Source: an uncultured Lachnospiraceae bacterium (GTDB taxonomy: Bacteria > Bacillota > Clostridia > Lachnospirales > Lachnospiraceae). Taken from it: 5,745 bases of DNA. The DNA is taken from assembly GCA_902473545.1 (NCBI GenBank), contig CABRSG010000160.1:1-5745 (forward strand), given 5' to 3'. The position numbers were made by a program, and so were the translations under genes. The notes under the pieces were generated by a model. That model was not told the DNA's origin. It saw nothing but the letters and a program-made list of their open reading frames with translations, and did not search any database. Shown piece by piece: positions 1 to 5,745 of this stretch. Each line of letters starts with the position of its first letter. The first letter of the stretch is position 1.

Positions 1-651
1 AACCGTGAGCTGACGATCATCGACTTCGGCTGCGGGAAATCATACCTCACTTTCGCGATGTACTATTACCTGCACGAGCAGCAGGGGCTTGACGTCCGCA
101 TGATCGGGCTTGATTTAAAAGAAGATGTGATCGCGCACTGTAATCAGCTCGCTGAAAAATACGGCTATGAAAAGCTAAGATTTCTCACCGGGGATATTGC
201 CTCCTACGAGGGCTGCACGCAGGCGGATATGGTGGTTACGCTGCACGCCTGCGATACGGCGACGGATTATGCGCTGCAGAAAGCGGTGGAGTGGAATGCG
301 CAGGTGATCCTCTCGGTGCCCTGCTGTCAGCATGAGCTGAACGGGCAGATTTCCAGTGAGCTGATGCAGCCGGTGCTGAAATATGGGCTGGTGAAGGAGC
401 GGATGGCGGCGCTTCTGACGGACGCTTTCCGTGCGGAGCTTCTGGAGGAGCAGGGCTATCAGGTGCAGCTTCTGGAATTTATCGACATGGAGCACACGCC
501 GAAAAATATTCTGATCCGTGCGGTGCGAAGGAAAAACGGCGTTGTAAAGACAAACCAGGCACTCACCGCGTGCATGGAGGCATGGAACGCGCAGCCGCTG
601 CTTGGAAAGCTTCTGCGGCGGGAGGATGCGTTATTTGGAGGAGCGCAATGA
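1..651 (+). CDS. Class I SAM-dependent methyltransferase, 3' part (5' end outside window)
   Basis: The reading frame is open from base 1, so the gene starts upstream; the ATG at 58 is internal because motif I (DFGCGKSYL, bases 22-48) lies before it. That glycine-rich loop, then GLDLK (about 106-120) as the acidic strand-2 end, marks a Rossmann-fold SAM-binding domain. LHACDTATD (241-267) and VPCCQHEL (316-339) are the hallmark segments of the Methyltransf_32-type family, which includes eukaryotic METTL25 and GSTCD-like proteins; the CC-x-H pattern is typical. A conserved C-terminal segment IDMEHTPKN lies around 481-510. The visible 216 residues cover the catalytic core; I infer that relatives carry an extra N-terminal region, missing here. 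The methylated substrate is not known for the bacterial members, and nothing here identifies it. The protein is presumably cytoplasmic. The stop TGA (649-651) overlaps the next start codon as ATGA, implying co-transcription and translational coupling. Confidence 0.9.
   Translation, partial: NRELTIIDFGCGKSYLTFAMYYYLHEQQGLDVRMIGLDLKEDVIAHCNQLAEKYGYEKLRFLTGDIASYEGCTQADMVVTLHACDTATDYALQKAVEWNAQVILSVPCCQHELNGQISSELMQPVLKYGLVKERMAALLTDAFRAELLEEQGYQVQLLEFIDMEHTPKNILIRAVRRKNGVVKTNQALTACMEAWNAQPLLGKLLRREDALFGGAQ
637..643 (+). promoter_or_regulatory. Ribosome binding site that sets the start of the exported-protein gene
   Basis: GGAGGAG lies within the last codons of the methyltransferase gene, 4 nt before the ATG at 648. 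The frame is open further upstream to an ATG at 570, but that extension would add 26 residues in front of a normal signal sequence and has no comparable ribosome binding site. The start at 648 is therefore preferred. Confidence 0.8.
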
Positions 652-3101
652 AAAAGGTATTGATCAGAATAGCGGTATTGCTGGTGATCTTTGTCGCTTC
701 GACGGCAGTTTTCGCGCAGCTTATCAATGACGAGACAAAGATGCAGACGGAGGATATGTCGCAGGCGACGCTTCCGCTTGTTTATATGGTATATAAGGAT
801 GTGGAGATGAACCCGCTGCATGGTTACGTGAAGCCGATGGCGGTGACAGCGGTGCGCGACACGCTTACGCCGATCTCCACGGAGCGCGACATGAGCATCG
901 AGGTGCAGACCTTTGGCGCGAAGGTGAGCGATATTTATTTTGAAGTGTTTACTGCGGACGGAGAGACGTCGCTGGAAAACACAAAGGTGACGAACCTGTC
1001 GCAGGACGGCGACTATGTGACGGCGTCCTTCACGCTGCAGAATTTTATGCGCATGAATCAGGAGTATGTGCTGAAGATCCAGCTCCGCGCGGACGGGCGC
1101 GACATCTATTACTATACCCGCGTGGTGCAGCAGGACAGCCTGCACACGAAGGAATATCTGGATTTTGTGATCAGCTTTTCCGAGAAATGCCTGAACCGGC
1201 AGGAGGTGGACCGCCTGGCGCTCTACCTGGAGCCAGAGGGCGACGAGGACGAAGTGGATCTGTCCTTTATGGATATCCATACCACCACCGACCAGGTCGT
1301 GTGGGGAAACCTGAATCCGCAGATTTATTATAAGTCTATCCCGGCGATCAAGGAGCTGAACGAGACGACGGCGACGATCGTGCAGGAGTACCTGATCAGC
1401 GCACAGAGCGAGGAGGGCTACACGGAGCTGTATACGGTGAATGAATATTTCCGTCTGCGCTATGCCGATGAATCGGTGATGCTGCTGGATTTTGAGCGCT
1501 CGACGAATGAGATCTTCAATCCGGACAACGGCGTGCTGACGGATAAGGGCATCCGCTTGGGCATCTGCGACAGTGATATTTCCTTTGTGACGGATTCCAA
1601 GAGCCGTTTTTACGCTTTTGAGATCGGCGGGGAGCTGTGGAGCTACGATTCTTCGAGCGGAAAGATGGCGCAGGTATTCACTTTCCGCCAGAAGGGTAAC
1701 ACGGATTACCGCGATGTTTACGGACAGCATGACATTAAGATTTTAAAGGTAAGTACGAACGGCAACATCCAGTTTGTGGTGGCGGGCTACATGAATCGCG
1801 GACGTCACGAGGGCGAGTCGGGCGTGGCAGTCTATTTTTACGACGCTTCCTCAGGAGGCATCGAGGAAATGCTGTTTGTGGACACCATGCGCTCCTACGA
1901 CCTTCTGAAGGCAGATGTGCAGGAAATTTCTTATGTGGCGGACGACCAGGAGGATTTTTATCTGCTGCTGGACGGAGATGTGTACGAGATCAATCTGACG
2001 ACGCTTGAGACAACGAAAATCGTGGAAAATATGAAGCCGAACTGCTATGTCGGCTCAGAATCCGGCAAGTATTTTGCATATCTGGCGGAGAATGAGGCGT
2101 ACGATTCGCGCACCATCAACATCTACAACATGGACACGAAGGAGAGCAGTCAGATTACCTGCGGGGAGAATGAGCGCATCCGTATGCTCGGCTATATGGG
2201 CGAGGCGCTGGTCTATGGAATCGCGGAGGTGTCGGACATCGACGCGTCGCATGAGGGGGATGAGATTTTCCCGATGCGCACTATTTACATCATCAACGAG
2301 GAGGGCGAGACGGTCAAGGAATACGGCGAAACCGGTATTTATGTGACGGACGCCAGGGTCGAGGACAGACTGCTCACCATGACGCGCGTGCGCAAATCGG
2401 GCGACGGCTGGGAGGAAGCGTCGGAGGATCACATTATTGATAATGTGCGGGAGACGGACGCGGTCGGACTGACGACACAGGTGAGTGACCGCAAGCAGAC
2501 GGAGCGGATCCTTTTGATGGAGAATGCCTCCGAGAAGCAGACGCCGCAGACGGTGCGCAGCCGCATGATCGTCAATGAGACGGAGCGGGAGGTCACTATC
2601 GAGGAAAAGGAACACACTGAGGAGCTGTACTACGTGTACGCGAAAGGCAGGCTGGAGGGCATTTACGAAAATGCCAACACCGCGATCGTGCGTGCGAACG
2701 AGCTGTTCGGCGTGGTCGTCGATCAGAATCAGACCTATGTCTGGGAGCGCGGCAACAAGAAAACGGCGGCGGAGTATTCGCTTGACGAGGTGCCGGCATG
2801 TATCCAGAGCGGAACGATGGATATTGATTATCTGCAGGGACAGCTTCCCGACAAGTGGGTGCTGGATCTGACCGGCTGCGATATCGAGTCGGTGCAGTAT
2901 TTTATCAGCGAGGGCAACGTGCTGCTGGCAGACACGGTAGACGGCGTGCGGATCGTGCTTGGATACGACCAGTGGGGCAATGTGCGCCTCTACGAGCCGG
3001 GCGCGGAGGAATCATATTTGATCAGCGATGAGGACGCCCTGGAGCTGTTTGAAAAATCGGGCAACGTGTTTATCGGGTTCCTCGATAAACCAAAGGAGTA
3101 G
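648..3101 (+). CDS. Exported or membrane-anchored protein of unknown function with a C39-like C-terminus
   Basis: The product has 817 residues. It begins MKKVLIRIAVLLVIFVAS, a positively charged tip plus one hydrophobic segment (about residues 5-22), followed by AVFA-QL, a possible signal peptidase I site after residue 23. There is no lipobox cysteine, so it is either secreted or held by an uncleaved N-terminal anchor. The rest is hydrophilic and acidic. Residues about 40-290 are mixed strand-rich sequence. About 305-590 show repeated short strands with turns such as YDSSSGKM, FYDASSGG, INLTTLETTK and YNMDTKESSQ, resembling a beta-propeller. After a charged linker (about 590-655), residues 661-705 (YYVYAKGRLEG... 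YVWERGN) and 740-813 form a C-terminal module. Its G772-Y-D and Y782-E-P pattern resembles the second half of a C39-like peptidase, but the usual histidine position is glycine, so catalysis is unlikely. I do not recognise a named family. The ATGA overlap upstream and the 23-bp gap to the regulator gene suggest one operon. Function is unassigned. Confidence 0.85.
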   Translation: MKKVLIRIAVLLVIFVASTAVFAQLINDETKMQTEDMSQATLPLVYMVYKDVEMNPLHGYVKPMAVTAVRDTLTPISTERDMSIEVQTFGAKVSDIYFEVFTADGETSLENTKVTNLSQDGDYVTASFTLQNFMRMNQEYVLKIQLRADGRDIYYYTRVVQQDSLHTKEYLDFVISFSEKCLNRQEVDRLALYLEPEGDEDEVDLSFMDIHTTTDQVVWGNLNPQIYYKSIPAIKELNETTATIVQEYLISAQSEEGYTELYTVNEYFRLRYADESVMLLDFERSTNEIFNPDNGVLTDKGIRLGICDSDISFVTDSKSRFYAFEIGGELWSYDSSSGKMAQVFTFRQKGNTDYRDVYGQHDIKILKVSTNGNIQFVVAGYMNRGRHEGESGVAVYFYDASSGGIEEMLFVDTMRSYDLLKADVQEISYVADDQEDFYLLLDGDVYEINLTTLETTKIVENMKPNCYVGSESGKYFAYLAENEAYDSRTINIYNMDTKESSQITCGENERIRMLGYMGEALVYGIAEVSDIDASHEGDEIFPMRTIYIINEEGETVKEYGETGIYVTDARVEDRLLTMTRVRKSGDGWEEASEDHIIDNVRETDAVGLTTQVSDRKQTERILLMENASEKQTPQTVRSRMIVNETEREVTIEEKEHTEELYYVYAKGRLEGIYENANTAIVRANELFGVVVDQNQTYVWERGNKKTAAEYSLDEVPACIQSGTMDIDYLQGQLPDKWVLDLTGCDIESVQYFISEGNVLLADTVDGVRIVLGYDQWGNVRLYEPGAEESYLISDEDALELFEKSGNVFIGFLDKPKE

Positions 3102-3124
3102 ACAAAAGCAAGGAAGGTTATGCA

Positions 3125-3877
3125 ATGTATCAGTTTGAGAAGGTGAATAAAAAGCTGCTTGGATCGCAGGTGGAGGATGAGCTGATGAATTTCATCCTGC
3201 AGGAGCCGGTGAAGGTGGGGGAGAAGATCCCGAATGAGTTTGAGCTGGCAGAGCGGTTCGGCGTGGGAAGGAGTACGATCCGCGAGGCGGTGAAGGCACT
3301 GGTTTCCAAGGGCATTCTGGAGGTGCGCCGCGGTTCCGGCACCTATGTGATCAGCACATACTCTCTGGAGGACGATCCGCTGGGGTTTGCCAGGTTTCAG
3401 GACCGCTATCAGCTCGCACTGGAGCTTTTCGAGGTCCGTCTGATGATCGAGCCGGAGATCGCCGCGCTTGCCGCAAAGTCGGCGAGCGACGAGGAGCGGA
3501 AAAAGCTGAAGGAGCTGTGCGATACGGTGGAGCAGCTATACTGCGAGGGGAAAAACCATTTGAAAAAGGACGTGGAATTTCACACGTATATTGCAAAATG
3601 CAGCAAGAACCGCGTGGTGGAGACGCTGATCCCGATCATCAACACGGCGGTCATGACCTTCGGAAATCTGACGCACCGCAAGCTGATGGAGGAGACTATT
3701 GAGACGCATCGGGCGGTGACGGACGCGATACAGAAGGGTGATTCTATCGGCGCGCGCTGCGCGATGATCATGCATCTGACCTACAACCGCCAGATGCTGC
3801 TGAAGATGCTGGAGGAGCGGGAAGCGCAGGAAACACCGGGCGACAGAAAGCCGGAGGAAGCGCGGGGTATCGGGTGA
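3125..3877 (+). CDS. GntR-family (FadR subfamily, FCD domain) transcriptional regulator
   Basis: The product has 250 residues and is a typical FadR-subfamily repressor. Residues about 10-77 form the winged helix-turn-helix: the signature IPNEFELAERFGVGRSTIRE runs from 35 to 54, and the wing VRRGSGTYVIS from 67 to 77. Residues about 95-225 are the all-helical FCD effector domain. The residues that bind a metal ion in many FCD proteins are all present: D149, H153 (D-x3-H), H195 and H217. The last 20 residues are a charged, low-complexity tail beyond the domain. The start at 3125 has AGGAAGG (3111-3117) 7 nt upstream; an ATG at 3120 is out of frame. The gene sits 23 bp after the exported-protein gene and upstream of a sugar-acid permease gene, and two palindromes flank the permease promoter. 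I infer that it represses the permease-dehydratase unit and is released by a sugar-acid ligand. The ligand is not determinable from sequence. Confidence 0.93.
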   Translation: MYQFEKVNKKLLGSQVEDELMNFILQEPVKVGEKIPNEFELAERFGVGRSTIREAVKALVSKGILEVRRGSGTYVISTYSLEDDPLGFARFQDRYQLALELFEVRLMIEPEIAALAAKSASDEERKKLKELCDTVEQLYCEGKNHLKKDVEFHTYIAKCSKNRVVETLIPIINTAVMTFGNLTHRKLMEETIETHRAVTDAIQKGDSIGARCAMIMHLTYNRQMLLKMLEEREAQETPGDRKPEEARGIG

Positions 3878-3947
3878 AACATCGGATGAGCGCCTTCTGG
3901 AAATTTCAGGGTTGGGTATAAATAGAAAAAATATGGACATAATAAAC

Positions 3948-3987
3948 AAAAACAGCAGGTTTTTAACAGGAAAATCTGCTGTTTTTT
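3948..3987 (+). terminator. Intrinsic terminator after the regulator gene, possibly bidirectional
   Basis: AAAAACAGCAG (3948-3958) pairs perfectly with CTGCTGTTTTT (3976-3986). The stem continues inward through a G-T wobble and four T-A pairs (3959-3963 with 3971-3975), giving about 16 bp around a 7-nt loop (3964-3970). The right arm runs into six Ts (3982-3987). The A-rich left arm gives the opposite strand a U-tract as well. It lies 70 bp after the regulator stop codon and separates that unit from the permease promoter. Confidence 0.9.
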
Positions 3988-4011
3988 GTTAGAAAAGTAG
4001 AAAACAAATAA

Positions 4012-4028
4012 AATACATCAGATGTATT
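4012..4028 (+). promoter_or_regulatory. Upstream operator: perfect palindrome, probable GntR-family binding site
   Basis: AATACATC-A-GATGTATT is a perfect 8-bp inverted repeat around a central A at 4020. Its last two bases overlap the first two of the -35 box (4027-4032), so a bound protein would hinder RNA polymerase. Size and symmetry fit a FadR-type dimer. Assignment to the regulator encoded at 3125-3877 is inference from proximity. Confidence 0.75.
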
Positions 4029-4055
4029 GACGGAAATAAAAGAAAATACTATAAT
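4027..4055 (+). promoter_or_regulatory. Sigma-A promoter of the permease-dehydratase unit
   Basis: TTGACG (4027-4032) and a perfect TATAAT (4050-4055) are separated by 17 bp, the optimal spacing. The surrounding DNA is AT-rich and the promoter lies just after the terminator. Transcription would start near 4062, giving a leader of about 67 nt before the permease ATG. Confidence 0.88.
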
Positions 4056-4064
4056 AAAACCAAC

Positions 4065-4088
4065 ATAACATAAGACGTCAGATGTTAT
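4065..4088 (+). promoter_or_regulatory. Downstream operator: second, imperfect palindrome
   Basis: ACGTCAGATGT (4075-4085) matches the core of the upstream site, ACATCAGATGT, at 10 of 11 positions, and its centre (4080) is 60 bp from the upstream centre. A second, overlapping symmetry is present: ATAACAT (4065-4071), GACGTC (4074-4079) and ATGTTAT (4082-4088) share an axis between 4076 and 4077. It lies just downstream of the expected transcription start, a typical position for a repressor site. That it is an operator is inferred from its similarity to the upstream site. Confidence 0.65.
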
Positions 4089-4111
4089 AAGAGAAAAGTG
4101 AAATTATGCTG

Positions 4112-4118
4112 AAGGAGG
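4112..4118 (+). promoter_or_regulatory. Ribosome binding site of the permease gene
   Basis: AAGGAGG is a consensus Shine-Dalgarno sequence, 10 nt before the ATG at 4129. It lies inside an eight-codon reading frame (ATG 4106, stop TGA 4130-4132) that overlaps the permease start. Confidence 0.85.
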
Positions 4119-4128
4119 AATTATTATT

Positions 4129-5480
4129 ATGACTGGAGAAGTCGCTCTGAATCCTACCCGGCTGGTGATTGCCGCGCTGATAGGACTCGCATTACTGCTG
4201 GTACTGATTATTAAATTTAAGGTTCAGGCAATGGTTGCTATCCTGGTCGGCGCGATCGTCATCGGGCTGGTAGCAGGAATGCCGTTCGAGGATATCGTGA
4301 CGGCGGTAAATGATGGTATTGGAAACACGTTAAAGGGGATTGCGCTTCTGGTAGGACTTGGTTCGATGTTCGGCGCGATCCTGGAGGTATCGGGCGGCGC
4401 CCAGACGCTTGCAGTCTCGATGGTAAAATGGTTTGGCGATAAAAAAGCGGCGTGGGCGCTCGGAATCACCGGCCTGGTTATCTCAATGCCGGTATTCTTC
4501 GACGCAGGTCTTATTATTCTGATCCCGCTTGCGTTTTCGCTGGCAAAGAGAACAAAACGTTCCTCGCTGTTTTACGCAATTCCGCTGCTCGCAGGTCTTG
4601 CAGTCGGACATGCGTTCATCCCGCCGACACCGGGACCGGTGCTGGTGGCAACGATGCTCGGCGTAGACCTCGGCTGGGTGATTATGGTCGGCATCTTCTG
4701 CGGTATCTTCGCGATGATCGTGGCAGGGCCGAGCTGGGGTTCTATCTGCGGAAACAAGTATTACGTTCCGGTTCCGGAGCATGTGGCAAATCAGGAAGAC
4801 TTTGACGAATCGAAGCTTCCGAACTTCTGGACGATTGTTGGAATTATCCTGATTCCGCTTGTACTGATTATTCTGGATTCCGTTGCTGGCGTTGTTCCGG
4901 CAATGGCTCCGCTCGCTCCGATCCTGGGCTTCCTCGGCGAACCGTTCGTAGCGCTTCTGATCGCGACCATCGTGGCGATGCTCGTGCTCGGCGTGAAGCA
5001 CGGCTACAAGATGGATGAGCTGGAAAAGATCATGACAAAATCTCTGGAGCCGACCGGACTGATCCTTCTGGTAACGGCATGCGGCGGTGTGCTTCGCTAT
5101 ATGCTCCAGTATTCCGGACTTGGTGATGTGATCGGAAACGCGGTGGCGTCCGCAAACCTTCCAATCGTTGTTATCGCATTCATCGTAGCTGCGCTGGTAA
5201 GAATCTGCGTGGGTTCCGCAACGGTGGCAATGACGATGGCGGCATCATCGCGGCAATGCCAGGCATCGCAGAGCTTTCCCCGCTGTACCTTGCATGTACA
5301 ACGGCGGCAGTTGCAGGCGGAGCGACGGTATGCTCCCACTTCAACGATTCCGGCTTCTGGCTGGTGAAATCGCTGGTGGGCATGGATGAAAAGACAACTT
5401 TAAAGACATGGACTATTATGGAAACGCTTGTAGGCGGAACCGGCTTTGTGGTAGCATTAATCATATCCTTCTTCGCATAG
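4129..5480 (+). pseudogene. GntP-family sugar-acid permease, frameshifted near its 3' end
   Basis: This is a multi-spanning inner-membrane transporter of the GntP family, which imports gluconate and related organic or sugar acids, usually with protons. Frame 1 runs from the ATG at 4129 to a stop at 5367 (412 codons) and matches the family up to about residue 371. Visible hallmarks are PVFFDAGLIILIPL (121-134), GHAFIPPTPGPV (160-171), GPSWGSICG (200-208) and GSATVAM (362-368), among many hydrophobic segments from about residue 11 onward. After base 5241 frame 1 turns into non-family sequence (SSRQCQASQ...). The expected C-terminus, including SHFNDSGFW and TLKTWT, continues in another frame to the stop at 5478-5480. 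Restoring 1 or 4 bases gives about 450 residues, the usual family length. The gene is first in the unit controlled by the promoter at 4027-4055 and precedes a dehydratase gene. Whether the break is a real mutation or a sequencing error cannot be decided here. The substrate is inferred only as a sugar acid. Confidence 0.88.
5241..5480 (+). pseudogene. Out-of-frame C-terminal part of the GntP-family permease
   Basis: This frame reads GIIAAMPGIAELSPL from base 5241 and ends at TAG 5478-5480. It carries the conserved SHFNDSGFW (5334-5360), TLKTWT and a final hydrophobic segment ending in SFFA. It has an internal ATG at 5256 but no convincing ribosome binding site, so it is best read as the detached tail of the permease rather than a separate gene. 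Confidence 0.85.
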
Positions 5481-5488
5481 ACGGATGC

Positions 5489-5521
5489 CGGGGCGAAAAG
5501 GGGTGACGTGCCTTCGCCCCG
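5489..5521 (+). other. GC-rich intercistronic hairpin
   Basis: CGGGGCGAA (5489-5497) pairs perfectly with TTCGCCCCG (5513-5521) around a 15-nt loop. No run of Ts follows (CGCATCACAAAAATT), so it is not a standard intrinsic terminator. Between permease and dehydratase genes it may act as an mRNA stabiliser or processing site that sets their relative expression; this role is inference. The gap shows no clear promoter of its own. Confidence 0.6.
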
Positions 5522-5577
5522 CGCATCACAAAAATTGCAATAGGACATTTATCGTAAATAGAAAGGGGCTGCAAACT

Positions 5578-5745
5578 ATGGAATTAAAGAGTCAGGAAAT
5601 GAGAAGATTAGCGCCGGAACTTGATCCGCTGCGCATCGGTACCGGCTGGAAGCCGGAGGATTTATCAAAGGTACAGGTGATGATCGAGAGCACCTTCGGA
5701 GACAGTCATCCGGGAAGCGGCCATCTGGATGTATTGGTGGAGGAA
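5578..5745 (+). CDS. IlvD/Edd-family dehydratase, 5' part (runs off window)
   Basis: Only the first 56 codons are present. The ATG at 5578 has AAAGGGG (5562-5568) 9 nt upstream. The translation contains LDPLRIGTGWKPEDLSK (15-31) and VMIESTFGDSHPGSGHLDVL (34-53). The second segment corresponds to the early conserved PGHxHL-type region of the IlvD/Edd superfamily, the Fe-S-cluster dehydratases that include dihydroxy-acid dehydratase, 6-phosphogluconate dehydratase and aldonate dehydratases. The iron-sulphur cysteines would lie beyond the window edge and cannot be checked. The GntP-type permease upstream and the GntR-type regulator favour a sugar-acid (aldonate) dehydratase making a 2-keto-3-deoxy acid over the branched-chain amino acid enzyme; this is inference from context. 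It would be co-transcribed with the permease across a 97-bp gap. Confidence 0.78.
   Translation, partial: MELKSQEMRRLAPELDPLRIGTGWKPEDLSKVQVMIESTFGDSHPGSGHLDVLVEE

Noticed and set aside
570..647. Upstream start (ATG at 570) for the exported protein
   Set aside because: It would place 26 residues before a normal signal sequence, lacks a ribosome binding site, and lies deep inside the methyltransferase gene. The ATG at 648 has GGAGGAG in front.
459..1730. Long open frame of 423 codons on the minus strand
   Set aside because: It lies antisense to the methyltransferase and the exported protein, both well supported. Its translation is rich in Arg, His, Leu and Ile with no recognisable motif, as expected of the reverse complement of a GC-rich gene.
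2055..2615. Minus-strand open frame of 186 codons
   Set aside because: Shadow of the exported-protein gene: no ribosome binding site, no motif, and composition typical of antisense frames.
3879..3889. ACATCGGATGA as a third operator-like site
   Set aside because: It matches the operator core at 9 of 11 positions, but it lies before the terminator, near no promoter, and overlaps nothing regulated. Chance is likely.
4483..5001. Minus-strand open frame of 172 codons
   Set aside because: Antisense shadow of the permease with Arg, Asn and His-rich low-complexity translation and no supporting signals.
5236..5250. Programmed ribosomal frameshift in the permease
   Set aside because: No X-XXY-YYZ slippery heptamer, internal Shine-Dalgarno-like stimulator or obvious downstream pseudoknot is seen. 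A simple small deletion explains the break.
5245..5367. Frame 1 tail of the permease as a genuine alternative C-terminus
   Set aside because: The tail is polar and unlike any GntP-family sequence, while the expected conserved C-terminus is present in the next frame.

Overview
The window looks like chromosomal DNA from a gut-type Clostridia, most likely Lachnospiraceae. This is inferred from moderately GC-rich genes with strong AGGAGG-type ribosome binding sites, a very AT-rich intergenic region carrying a textbook sigma-A promoter, and the protein families present. All genes are on the + strand. The species cannot be fixed from the sequence alone.

Region 1 (1-3877) is a tight co-directional cluster. 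It holds the 3' part of a SAM-dependent methyltransferase with a CCQHEL motif (1-651). That gene overlaps by ATGA a gene for an 817-residue exported or membrane-anchored protein of unknown function (648-3101). After 23 bp comes a FadR-type GntR regulator with an FCD domain (3125-3877). A strong, nearly symmetrical intrinsic terminator (3948-3987) closes this unit.

Region 2 (3988-4128) is a compact control region. It has a TTGACG-N17-TATAAT promoter flanked by two related palindromes with the core ACRTCAGATGT, one touching the -35 box and one just after the expected transcription start. These are probably the operators of the GntR protein encoded immediately upstream.

Region 3 (4129-5745) is the controlled unit. 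It starts with a GntP-family sugar-acid permease whose reading frame is broken near 5241, with the well-conserved C-terminus continuing in another frame to 5480. A 97-bp gap with a GC-rich hairpin follows, then the first 56 codons of an IlvD/Edd-family dehydratase that runs off the window. Regulator, permease and dehydratase together suggest uptake of an aldonate-type sugar acid and its dehydration to a 2-keto-3-deoxy acid. The exact substrate cannot be read from the sequence.

The points most worth following up are the permease frameshift, the paired operators around the promoter, and the uncharacterised exported protein, whose C-terminus looks like a degenerate C39-like (papain-fold) domain. 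I saw no RNA gene, CRISPR array, insertion sequence or clearly novel defence or mobile system.
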